Origin: Aculops lycopersici
Lineage: Eukaryota > Arthropoda > Arachnida > Trombidiformes > Eriophyidae
Direction: 5' to 3'
Assembly: GCA_015350385.1 (NCBI GenBank)
Contig: WNKI01000001.1
Coordinates: forward strand, 923,002 to 978,304
Length of the DNA: 55,303 nucleotides
The notes under the pieces were generated by a model. That model was not told the origin of the DNA. It saw only the letters and a program-made list of their open reading frames with translations, and ran no database searches. The position numbers were made by a program, and so were the translations under genes. Of the stretch, positions 19,308 to 28,387 are shown piece by piece (position 1 is the stretch's first letter; each line of letters opens with the position of its first letter).

Positions 19308-20091
19308 GATTGTTTCGTGACAGCAATGTTTTTGTGACTTCAATTTGCTCCTTGTAGTGTTCGTTGAAACATATTGCATGAGAGGATAGTGAGAATCTAA
19401 ACAGATAAGGCTTGGTTGTTGTAACGGGTGTTTTCTCTTTGCTGGCAATCTCGATATCAGGTAACTCTGGGGTTTTGTCGATCATTTTGAGACTCTCGAC
19501 AATATCGCCCTTCTTCTGTTCATCCTCGACAACAAACAATTTATCTTTAAGAGTTCTAAATAATTCCTCCCGCTTGCCATCTAGTTCAGATCGGGTGTCC
19601 TTTAGGCAATCAAATGATTCGAAATTATCGTCAATATACTTTTGTTTCTCGACTAGAAGTTTTGTGGCATCTAAGTATTTTTCTTTGTTAAGTAGTTCGG
19701 TTATCTTGGGTGGAACTTTGTTTAGTTCATCAACTTGATTCAATAGTGTGATAACTTTCTCGTTTATCCTCGATTCCTCACTCAGTCTACTGAGCTCCTC
19801 GAGTCGAGAGGTCAACATCTCGCGACATTCCACGAGTCGCTTTTTGGCTCGGCTAAGTTTAGTGGACGATGATTGCAAATTATTTGATATGTTTGTGAAT
19901 GTTTGCATAACCTTTCGTAGCTCTTCATGATTTTTTGCAACTAACTCAGTTAATTTTTGATCACTGGCTACTAAACAATCCTCCAACTTCTTCTTTATGA
20001 CACCGCGTTCCTCGTCGTTCTGACTATTTGTCAATATCCTTATCACTCCCATGATGAGGCCCGACGAGGAGTCCATGTCTGAAGAGGACAT
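19303..20091 (-). CDS. Sec8/EXOC4-like exocyst subunit, strongly shortened (262 aa)
   Basis: Sec8 is an exocyst subunit that tethers secretory vesicles to the plasma membrane. The N-terminus SSGLIMGVIRILT, followed by helical sequence and VPPKITELLNKEKYLDATKLL (about 126-146), matches the Sec8 N-terminal coiled-coil domain. Full-length Sec8 is about 950-1000 residues. Here a short acidic linker leads directly into YLFRFSLSSHAICFNEHYKEQ (229-249), which as I recall resembles a segment near residue 380 of animal Sec8, and the protein ends 13 residues later. So the middle appears deleted and the C-terminal rod is absent. No GTAAGT donor is present to extend it, and AATAAA (19302-19307) overlaps the stop. 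Its ATG is 54 bases downstream of the WDR55 stop on the same strand, so cotranscription is possible. It could be a minimised gene, a truncated paralogue or an early pseudogene; the frame is intact. Confidence 0.75.
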   Translation of the reverse strand: MSSSDMDSSSGLIMGVIRILTNSQNDEERGVIKKKLEDCLVASDQKLTELVAKNHEELRKVMQTFTNISNNLQSSSTKLSRAKKRLVECREMLTSRLEELSRLSEESRINEKVITLLNQVDELNKVPPKITELLNKEKYLDATKLLVEKQKYIDDNFESFDCLKDTRSELDGKREELFRTLKDKLFVVEDEQKKGDIVESLKMIDKTPELPDIEIASKEKTPVTTTKPYLFRFSLSSHAICFNEHYKEQIEVTKTLLSRNNQ

Positions 20092-20144
20092 GGCAATAAA
20101 TTAGTTGTAAAAACAATATGCAATAAGTAGATTAATAGATAACT

Positions 20145-20150
20145 TTTATT
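20145..20150 (-). terminator. Polyadenylation signal AATAAA overlapping the stop of WDR55
   Basis: The hexamer includes the TAA stop (20146-20148). The next gene on the same strand starts only 54 bases on. Confidence 0.6.
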
Positions 20151-21375
20151 TAAATATATCCAGGTGTTCATCCAAATCTAATTTGAGTTTCTTCTGTTTT
20201 GGATCCGTGGGCGGTGACTCTCCCGCGTCGCTCTCATCGCTTCCCTCAGTGGTGGCGGCCGACGACGTAGGTGTAGTTTTACTTGCATCGTTACTTTCTT
20301 CATCTTCACCAGAATCCTCATCATCGTCTTCATCATCCTCTTTCTCGACCTTTTCCTCAAATTTAAGGAAATCGATATAGTTCTCTCCACAAACTACTAG
20401 CTGAGATTTATCTGCATTCGGATTGACATGTAATGATTCGAGTGCCGACTTTCTGCATACAACAGCCTCGCCTAGGACCTGATGCGGCCAGAGAGTCAGA
20501 CTTCGCATTCTTCCATCCGAACAGCCAACAACGAAGGTCGAGTTGTCGGGTAGAATATCGAGACAATCAATGCTACACTTGCCTCTATTGGATAGATCAC
20601 TACTGATGGCAAACTTTCCACTTGTATGTGCCCATTCGTTTTGGTTAAATACATAGACCGCGCCATCCTCGCCGCCGATGACAACCTTCTTATTTGCCTC
20701 GAGCAGCTTAACACATTGAAATCCAGCGTCGAAAAGCTCTGACTGGGGTTCTAACATCTTGTTGGCCCTTAGATCATAGGCTGTCAGGGTTCCCTCACCG
20801 CTTGTACAAACCATCATTCGACGAGCATCGAACCTGCCATCGATATCTGAGATGTACTGTTCGCAATCGTGGGCAGTGAAAACGGGTTTCTCCGGGGTCC
20901 TGGTGTCATAGACAAAAATACCTCCATCATCGTCACCGGCACTAACTAAGTTAGCTCCGAATGGATGAACTGAGTAGAATTGAGTTCTAGCCTCGTCGTT
21001 CCTCTTCAGGGTATGCAAGGTCTTGTTTGCTAACAAGTCGTGCACTTTCACTGTCCTGGCAATAGTTATGAGTCGACCATCGTGAGTAAATCTGACTTTT
21101 CTTATTGAGGACCCCTTGTGGTGCTTCTTAAGCTTGTCTTTAAGTTGTCCTGATTCAATTCTGTAATTTTGAAGTTGTCAAGAGAAAAGTTAGTTTCCGA
21201 GTGGAACACGTGTTAGTTGGCCCACGTGGGTGACGTAGTTTGTTATTGATACTTACAGGTGCACATTTCCTCCAATGGTTACGGCTGCTAATAAATCTGT
21301 CTGGCTATTGGGGTGATACCTAACATCAAATATCTGGTCAGGTAATCTCAAACGTGATTCTAATTTGAAATCCAT
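20146..21375 (-). CDS. WDR55: WD repeat-containing protein 55 (two coding exons, 377 aa)
   Basis: WDR55 is a nucleolar beta-propeller protein needed for rRNA maturation and large-subunit biogenesis. Coding exon 1 is 21257-21375 (starts MDFKLESRLRLPDQ) and exon 2 is 20146-21160. The 96-base intron has donor GTAAGT and acceptor ACAG, and the reading frame continues as VHLIESGQLKDKLKKHHKG. The propeller includes WD-like units ending IFVYDTRTPEKP, LTAYDLRANKM and VYVFNQNEW. An acidic, low-complexity tail (about 310-360) precedes the C-terminal KKLKLDLDEHLDIFK, a layout typical of WDR55 family members. Only the first intron survives. That intron carries two CACGTG E-boxes. I am confident of the family and exon structure; the transcription start is not determined. 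Confidence 0.9.
21207..21237. promoter_or_regulatory. Paired CACGTG E-boxes and CRE-like site in the WDR55 intron
   Basis: CACGTG at 21207-21212 and the palindrome CCCACGTGGG at 21221-21230 are followed at once by TGACGTA (21231-21237). CACGTG is the Myc/Max and USF/MITF core. Ribosome-biogenesis genes are established Myc targets in animals with such boxes near the start, so this is a plausible control element. Confidence 0.45.
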
Positions 21376-21624
21376 TTCAAATTATAAGTCAATACATATG
21401 TAAATGATAACAAGAAGGGTGATGGAATTGTAAATGGAAGAGAGGTGTTTGTACGAGCATGTGGTGAGGGTTTTTATTATGGTCGCACGGGGAGTGCAGT
21501 GAACTTGCTCGCTCTTTTCGAACTTCTTTTGAGCCGAAAGGTTTCCAAAGCTCTGAGAAGAATCTCTGACATTTGCTTCCTTAAAATGTATCTTTGTAAT
21601 AAATATAGAATACAATGAACAAAA
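21376..21624. other. Intergenic spacer between WDR55 and the 309-aa gene
   Basis: This 249-base spacer should contain the WDR55 promoter and the 3' UTR of the upstream minus-strand gene. A 77-codon open frame here shows no recognisable features. Confidence 0.4.
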
Positions 21625-22554
21625 TCAATTATAGGAACCTATGCTCTCTATCCTGAGATGATTTCTAGACTGTCGAAATGAGAATATATCTGCGCGTTCC
21701 ACAAAAATCTTGATAAGATCGATGGCAACTCCCACGGTCCACGGTTGCCTGTTCATAAGACCATCCGCTTCATTAAGACTATCGATTATAGTAGCCAGAT
21801 TATACCTGTCGCCATTTATCATGACAGTCTTTTGCAACTTTTCAACATTTAATTCATCGGGATATTTGTCAAGCAGTGATTGCATCTGGGCAACATCCTC
21901 AGGTGTAGATCGTCCACGTAACAGATGGGCCCAACTCTCGGCTGATAGATAGATAAAGTTATCTCTTGCCAACCTCATCATCTGTAAATCATGTCGCTCG
22001 CGCAATCTCAAAGGATCGTAATACTCCTCTTTCAGCTTGAGTCGAGCTGGAGCACCTTGGCCAGGTATGACATCGAAACAGCTCGCCCAATAGAAGGTGT
22101 TGATCATCTTTTCGTATTGACTCTTGGGACAGTCGAAGACATTCACTTCGTTCATAACAAATCTAGTTAGCACCTTTCTCTCATAGGCAGTGTTTTCCGG
22201 CTGACCCGGAGCTGTATATAACTTGATGATTGACTCGACCACTCTTTCAGTGATCTCCGGGAATCGTATAGAGCAGCCCTTTTGATTGACCAAGTTCACC
22301 AACCGTTTCTCTCTATTGATGGTACTTTCATGCATTTGTATGAGTTCTAAGATCAATCGCTGTAAAATTGAACCAATCTTATGGTGAAGTTCCTCAAGGC
22401 TTCTACTATCAAATGGGTCGAACGTTCTACCGACAAGCGCGTCCAATTTCCGCTTGAGTTGTGGACTAAGTTTGGAGCCAATATTGATTGTAGAGTTTTT
22501 CAAATCTAGCAAAGCTTGTTGCAGCTCCAAACTACAGTTTGACTCGTTATCCAT
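21625..22554 (-). CDS. Unrecognised helical protein, 309 aa
   Basis: A single 930-base open frame from ATG to TGA, in the compact housekeeping block and on the same strand as WDR55. I do not recognise the family. The sequence looks soluble and mainly alpha-helical: no signal peptide or membrane segment, and amphipathic stretches such as IGSILQRLILELIQMHES (about 65-82). It has a Gly/Pro-rich break PGQGAPARLKLKEEYYDPLR and a C-terminal half with regularly spaced Trp, Phe and Leu. Codon use resembles the neighbouring real genes and the frame is far longer than chance. It could be a fast-evolving component of a conserved complex or a lineage-specific gene. No function is assigned. Confidence 0.75.
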   Translation of the reverse strand: MDNESNCSLELQQALLDLKNSTINIGSKLSPQLKRKLDALVGRTFDPFDSRSLEELHHKIGSILQRLILELIQMHESTINREKRLVNLVNQKGCSIRFPEITERVVESIIKLYTAPGQPENTAYERKVLTRFVMNEVNVFDCPKSQYEKMINTFYWASCFDVIPGQGAPARLKLKEEYYDPLRLRERHDLQMMRLARDNFIYLSAESWAHLLRGRSTPEDVAQMQSLLDKYPDELNVEKLQKTVMINGDRYNLATIIDSLNEADGLMNRQPWTVGVAIDLIKIFVERADIFSFRQSRNHLRIESIGSYN

Positions 22555-23433
22555 GATATGGATGTGATAATTATTCTATTATATTGAGATCAATCTGAGT
22601 TTTGAGATTTATGTTACTTGTTGCGGTTCTGCATCGGATGCTATTGGACTCCCTGACCGAAGTGACGCAAATCAATAGGATTTACCCCTGATAACTCTTG
22701 ATCTAGTATCCCAGCGAATCATATAATTTGTTCTGTCAATAATAATTTACATCTTTATTCAAAAATTTTCGCAGGAAGTATTCGAGGACAGGTGTATTGT
22801 GTTCGTTGTGCACGGTGTCGGTAAAGAAACTTTCTTTCGTAATTTGAATTGCTTATCAGATGATCGCCACTCCCATCCGGTTCCTCTGCTCTGGTACTCC
22901 TGGATTGATCGCTAAACCGATGTCGAGAACCGATAAGTAGACCATTCCAACTGGATGCTAAAATCGAGAGAGCCGGCTCTCGATGCAAGTGCATGGGGAT
23001 TGTCAGATCTGAAGACGTGTGACATGGGTTTATTTACATTTCTTGCGCTGATGAGGGGGAACTTTCTGCGCAGTCAGTTCTGCTGGAATATTTTTCACAT
23101 CAAGTTCCTCGCAAATTCCATTACTCGGAGTGACAATCATTCTTTCTTAGCATAACAACCATTTTAAAATCACACTTTACCAAGGTAATCTATTATTGCA
23201 ACATTATGTTGAAGAACTTTATCTAATTCCATGACATCGTGGCAATATTCTTGTAGCATTCAAAAACCTTGCACTCATTTAGCGCTTGCACTTGTCGAAT
23301 TACTTGAATCTCCATTTGTAATGATTTGATCACCATAACCAAAGAAATATCAAAGAATCTCGTAGTATTAGATACCACCTAATATAGTCACTTTTGAATA
23401 TCAGTCTGGCTATAGCAAATATTATACTCACTA
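22555..23433. other. Intergenic region with a possible small minus-strand transcript
   Basis: On the minus strand AATAAA occurs at 22754-22759, too far from any annotated minus-strand stop to serve it. Upstream of it are short coding-like segments: a 36-codon frame at 23030-23140 (starts MIVTPSNGIC, ends QRKKCK), a frame around 23162-23258 containing HDVMELDKVLQHNVAIIDYL, and one from about 23336 containing EIQVIRQVQALNECK. They sit in different phases. Joining the first two needs a 35-base intron with donor GTAAAG, unlike the GTAAGT donors elsewhere. It may be a small coiled-coil gene, a decayed one, or 3' UTR. The right end should contain the promoter of the transporter gene. Confidence 0.25.
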
Positions 23434-25021
23434 ATGGCCGACACCGAGCCAAATCCTCGAGCTGTTGAGGAGAGTCAGGAGGCCGAGCAAGAGAATTACA
23501 AGCTCTACCGGCGAAGATGGCTCGTGCTATTTGCCATGTTTAGTGTGATATTGACCGTTGGATTACATAGATCTCTTATATCAATTGTAGATACTTTAGA
23601 CGAATACATGGGTGTGACCATTGAAAAGTATGACATGATGACACAGGTCTCCATGTTCACCATCCTAATTTCAGTTATTGGAATGGCGCGCGCTCTCGAG
23701 TACTTCGGTCTAAGGCGAATGGTAAGTTTTAGGATGATATTTCTTTCCCTAAATTTATATACCAACTAGGCTTAAAACTAACCCTTGTCATGAAAACCTT
23801 CCAAATCATAGGCTTATGTTGCATGTATTATGATTACCTGCGCCAATGGACTCAAGGCCATATTTTGCACAGATGCCAAGTATGTGTCTACCTGGGTTGT
23901 TCAGCATAGGTTCCACATCCTTCTTGCATCAGAGGCATTTCTGGGTTTGGCCCAATCGATTGCCCTTTGTGTTCCAGCTAAAGTGGCTAGTGCTTGGTTT
24001 GCACACTATGAGAGTACTCTCGCATTGATGATAGCAAACTGTGGATACAACATAGGTGTAGGTTTCAGCAATTATTTTACTCCAATCTTTATCGTAACAA
24101 CTGGGGATATGTACAAGCTGAGCTACCTGTTCATAGTCTCAGGTTGTCTCGTGACATTGATTGTTCTAACATGTGTAACAAGATCAAGTCCGAAGATGCC
24201 ACCGTCATCAAGTGCCATTATATCCTCGTCTAATCAGGTTCCCTTTAAAAGCGGATTCTTTGTGGTAAGTTCCTCTTTTCATCTGACCATTAGGAGCAAC
24301 AACAAATAGTTTTATCTAAAATCTTTACTAATCCGATTCAATCAATCCATACGAAATATAACAAATCACAACATAGATGATGACAAATCCAAGTTTCATT
24401 CTGTTAGTGCTAACCCTATCACTGAACATGTCAACCCTTGGTGTCGAGCAACTAGTTCTAGAAGACATACTCAAGACCCAGCAATATTCAAATAGTTTCT
24501 GTGGAACTCTAATAGCCCATTCCTACTTCTTTGGCGCCTTCTTTATGCTTATGGGTGGCGCTTGGATAGACAATTCAGCAAACTATGTCAAAGTTAGCAG
24601 AATCTCAAGTCTCCTCTGTGGCTTGTCCATTTTCCTCTTCAATGTGAGCATCTTGATTCCTGATATCAAGAACATGATCTTATTCACAAATATACTAGCT
24701 GCATTTGGTTGCTCTCTCATGTACCCGGCACTGTTGCAAGTAGGTCTTAGGAGTGCCCAGACCATATTACCGGAAGCCACTGTTGCAGCCATAGCTATTG
24801 TACTTCAACAATCCCTCTCGTGTATTCTCATGAACTTGTTGGATTCGCTCAGAAAGCTTTCGCCACATCCCAATGGATATCAAGCGCCGATGATAATTTT
24901 TTCCATGATTGTCTTATTTGTAAACATACTTTATGTCACATCATTCAAGGCACCAAGTCGAGAGGAGCTGCAATCAAAACTGAGAAACGAGGACCGAGGG
25001 GTGTTGGTTAATGAGGTGTGA
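23434..25021 (+). CDS. SLC49/FLVCR-like major facilitator transporter (three exons, 461 aa)
   Basis: A polytopic membrane transporter of the major facilitator superfamily. Coding exons are 23434-23721, 23812-24264 and 24377-25021. Both introns (90 and 112 bases) have GTAAGT donors, TAG acceptors and phase 0, and joining them gives one continuous 12-helix-type protein. The cytosolic N-terminus followed by LYRRRWLVLFAMFSV is characteristic of the SLC49 group (FLVCR1/2, SLC49A3, SLC49A4), as are the pattern VPAKVASAWFAHYESTLA after helix 4 and LPEATVAAIAIVLQQ in the C-terminal half. Members move haem, choline or pyridoxine-related compounds; the substrate here cannot be read from sequence. The C-terminus is short and charged. 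AATAAA at 25037-25042 lies 15 bases past the stop. Confidence 0.85.
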
Positions 25022-25438
25022 GATAGCAACATGATAAATAAATGCTTATGTATTCATTCCATACCAGCGTTCATATTTACTTATACCATTGCAATAAAGT
25101 TGATCGAAAATGATGTAGTCAGAGAAATTAAATTGATAAAAATAAGAGTATAGGAAATTGTCAGGTAAATCGTGCGAAGTGTGCTGATAATAACCCGAGT
25201 TACAAAAAAGCGAACGGAGGCTACCAATGCGCGTGTAGCGCGCCATTTGCAATTTGCTGTGACTCTTCCAAACTATTTTTGTGGTTCTGAGGGAATATTA
25301 TCATCTCGCCTCTTCCAACATCATAGAATCACTATTTCGTATTCACCGTCAACAACCAACATAACAGATTAGTCTTTATTTCTTTCTATATACCTAACGA
25401 TCAAACTCAATCGCGATAGGATAAAGAAATCTGCAAAT
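25022..25438. other. Intergenic spacer upstream of CPSF2
   Basis: About 0.4 kb holding the 3' end of the transporter gene and the presumed promoter and 5' UTR of CPSF2. No TATA box or other element stands out. Confidence 0.4.
25037..25042 (+). terminator. Polyadenylation signal of the SLC49-like gene
   Basis: AATAAA 15 bases after the stop codon, with GATAAA just before it. Confidence 0.6.
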
Positions 25439-27712
25439 ATGACTTCCATTATTAAACTCACATGCTTGAGTGGTGGACAGGATTGTTCTCCCTCTTGTTA
25501 CCTTCTACAGATAGATCAATTTAAATGTTTATTAGATTGTGGATGGGACGAGAAATTCTCCATGTCCATAGTAGATGAGATAGGAAAACATTTCAAAACT
25601 TTAGATGCTATATTACTAAATTATCCTGACCCAGCCCACGTGGGCGCACTACCATATCTCGTAAAGCATCATGGTATTCCATGTCCAATTTACGCCACAA
25701 GACCTGTAACCCTAATGGGGCAAATGTTCATGACAGATCTATTACTATCACGATTGAACAACCAAGAATTCGACTTGTTCAACCTGGAAGATATTAAAAA
25801 TGCCTTTCAAAATGATAAGATCATACACTTGGATTTCTATCAACTTTTAGATCTCGAGGGCCAAGGATGTGGACTATCATTGACGCCGTTGCCTGCTGGT
25901 CATATGATTGGTGGTACAATTTGGAAGATCGTTAAGGATAATGAAGAGGATATCATATATGCCATCGATTATAACCACAAGAAAGAGAGACACTTAAACG
26001 GTTGCGTGCTAGATACAATCACACGTCCAAGTTTGCTCATTACCGATGCCTACAATGCTATGAACCAACAAGATAAGTTGAAAGAACGGGATGCAAGATT
26101 TATTCAAACTATCCAAGATGCCCTGAGAAAGGGAGGTAATATCCTGATAGCATGTGACACGGCGGGTCGTGTTTTAGAAATAGCTTGCATGTTGGATCAT
26201 ATTTGGCGAAACAAAGAATCTGGCCTATCCGCTTATTCACTCGCACTTGTTAATAATGTAGCTGTTAAGATGATCGACATCACCACCACCCTAATAGAAT
26301 CTATGAGTGATAATATTCGGCGGGAGTTCGAAAGCTCACGTAATCCATTCAAGTTCAAGTATTTGCAATTGAAACAAAAACTAGCCGACTTGGAACGACT
26401 ACCTCAACCCATAACAGTTCTCGCCACCCAACCCGACCTCGAGAGCGGATTCGCTCGTGACTTGTTCACCTTGTGGAGCACAGATCCAAAGAATTGTATC
26501 ATATTCACACAGCGTCCAAGTCCAGGTACGTTAGGCTACCAAGTCCTGCGAAATAACTCACCCTATCTTGACGTGGAAATCTGGCAAAGGATCGAGCTTC
26601 AAGGTGAGGAATTGGAAGAATACAAGCGCCAAGAAGAGGAGAAGAAACAACAAGCACTAATAGAGTGTCAAAAGAAGTTGACCATTACAGATAGCGATAG
26701 TGAGGATGAATCACTAGACGAACACTCAACAAGTAAGACTGGTAGTAGGCGCGAGTCCATAAGGTCAACAGTAGCCCATCAACCTAGTAAACATGATCTC
26801 ATGATGAATGACGAGCGCGAGAGGGGCACAGTCTTCTTCAAACAAGCTAGAAAAACCTACCCCATGTTTCCCATGCCAGCCGAGCGGAAGATCAAATTCG
26901 ACGACTATGGCGAGGAGATCGTGCCTGAAGATTACATTCTATTTCACAATGCTCCAGGTGGTGGAAACAAGTTGCTCGAGGTTGAGGATAACAAGGAAAA
27001 CAACCAGACCCAGAGGCAAATCGAACTAGCAGAGCGTAATAAGGAGCTGGAGCCAGAGGTTAAGCCAACTAAATGTGTTAGTATTGTGGCCAAGTTGCCC
27101 ATTCAAGCCAAGTTGCACTTGTTTGACTTCGAAGGTAGATCTGATGGAGAATCAGTGAAAAATTTGGTTTCGCAGATCAAACCGCGCCGCCTTATATTAG
27201 TGAGAGGTTCACCCGAATCCACAGCATACATGTCGGACTATTGCCGTGCCTATGTCGATGACAAAATATTTACACCGGATACAGGTGACACGGTTGATGC
27301 CACAACAGAGAATTACATTTACCAAGTCAAACTAAGAGATTCTCTAGTTAGCTCGTTAGAGTTTGCCACGACCGACGATGGTGTTGAGCTAGCCTGGGTT
27401 GATGCCAAAACTCAGATACATGATGACGAAGACGAAATAGAAAGCGAGAAACTACCCCACCTAGAGACCATTGAGTCCGATCAGGTTCCTCTACACGATG
27501 CCTTATTCATCAATGAGCTTAAATTATCTGACTTTAAGCAAGTTCTGCTAAATAACGGTATACAAGCAGAGTTTTCGGGTGGAGTTTTGTATTGCAATGA
27601 AAAGGTTGCCGTTAGGCGGAAGGAAACAGGAAGAATTCATTTGGAGGGAACATTATGCGACGATTATTTCAAAGTTAGAGATCTATTATACAGTCAGTAT
27701 GTAATGATATGA
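25439..27712 (+). CDS. CPSF2: Cleavage and polyadenylation specificity factor subunit 2 (CPSF100), 757 aa
   Basis: CPSF2 is the catalytically inactive partner of CPSF73 in the nuclear 3'-end processing complex that acts on pre-mRNA and histone mRNA. The metallo-beta-lactamase fold starts at residue 1 (LTCLSGGQDCSPSCYLL; LLDCGWDEKF). The metal-binding HxHxDH of active enzymes is degenerate here (NYPDPAHVGALPYL), as in CPSF100 orthologues. Further hallmarks are PLPAGHMIGGTIWKIV, IYAIDYNHKKERHLNG, the beta-CASP segment GGNILIACDTAGRVLE, NPFKFKYLQL, and the C-terminal block ending RKETGRIHLEGTLCDDYF. A charged linker lies between about 390 and 460. Length is near the usual ~780. The gene is intronless, unlike most animal orthologues. 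Confidence 0.96.
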   Translation: MTSIIKLTCLSGGQDCSPSCYLLQIDQFKCLLDCGWDEKFSMSIVDEIGKHFKTLDAILLNYPDPAHVGALPYLVKHHGIPCPIYATRPVTLMGQMFMTDLLLSRLNNQEFDLFNLEDIKNAFQNDKIIHLDFYQLLDLEGQGCGLSLTPLPAGHMIGGTIWKIVKDNEEDIIYAIDYNHKKERHLNGCVLDTITRPSLLITDAYNAMNQQDKLKERDARFIQTIQDALRKGGNILIACDTAGRVLEIACMLDHIWRNKESGLSAYSLALVNNVAVKMIDITTTLIESMSDNIRREFESSRNPFKFKYLQLKQKLADLERLPQPITVLATQPDLESGFARDLFTLWSTDPKNCIIFTQRPSPGTLGYQVLRNNSPYLDVEIWQRIELQGEELEEYKRQEEEKKQQALIECQKKLTITDSDSEDESLDEHSTSKTGSRRESIRSTVAHQPSKHDLMMNDERERGTVFFKQARKTYPMFPMPAERKIKFDDYGEEIVPEDYILFHNAPGGGNKLLEVEDNKENNQTQRQIELAERNKELEPEVKPTKCVSIVAKLPIQAKLHLFDFEGRSDGESVKNLVSQIKPRRLILVRGSPESTAYMSDYCRAYVDDKIFTPDTGDTVDATTENYIYQVKLRDSLVSSLEFATTDDGVELAWVDAKTQIHDDEDEIESEKLPHLETIESDQVPLHDALFINELKLSDFKQVLLNNGIQAEFSGGVLYCNEKVAVRRKETGRIHLEGTLCDDYFKVRDLLYSQYVMI

Positions 27713-28387
27713 ATATAACATGTACGTATGTTATTCGACAAAACTAAGAGGTAACATTATAATTCTTGAAACGGAACGAATGATTTCAATTTAATCGTCA
27801 AATCTGTTATTTACATCTATAGATTAATGTTGTTTGTTTTGTGTAGGTGTATCTGAAACATGCAGCACACTTGATTTCTTATTCGTCATGCATAAGTATA
27901 ATCTAGAGACCTTTCCGGGACCAATTCTGTGGAGTTTAAGTAGGGAGGAAAGCAAATATCGATGGATAACATAGAGGTGTATAGGATTATCATGCTCTTG
28001 ATTCAATGTGCTTTCCTCTCTCAACAGGAATGTTATTCGATGGAATATATGCCATATCATGTCCTAATTAGTCTCCTTGATGGATGTACTTGTAGTTTTG
28101 GTGAGGTAGTGCGTGCGAGTTAAGTGTAAATTTTCTCTTGTGCTTGTCTTTTAGTTGTTTCATGTTCATTCTCCGACCAAAAAAGCCTAAAGTGTTGCGA
28201 TGATATCTCTTTCACCTTTCATCATAAATTATGCAACAACTTGGTTTAGTTTAGCGCGCTATGGATTCATGAGAACACGCCTCAGTTCAGGAGCGAGCGA
28301 CCCTAGGTACCTGCTCGCACGTTTGGTTGCTCGTTCGGTTGCTTAGCAAGAATGAGCGACATGACTTTCGTCAGAATCAAACAGCAC
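27713..28387. other. Convergent 3' intergenic region between CPSF2 and NCS-1
   Basis: About 0.7 kb shared by the 3' ends of two convergent genes. A 78-codon minus-strand frame at 27824-28060 (Leu/His-rich) has no recognisable domain or splice partner. Most of it is probably 3' UTR of NCS-1. Confidence 0.4.

Noticed and set aside
17313..19820. 15-bp identical string at 17313-17327 and 19806-19820 flanking the hAT-derived gene
   Set aside because: About one such match is expected by chance in a window this size. The right copy lies inside Sec8 coding sequence, not at an element end.
27824..28060. 78-codon minus-strand frame between CPSF2 and NCS-1
   Set aside because: No domain, signal or splice context; most simply NCS-1 3' UTR.
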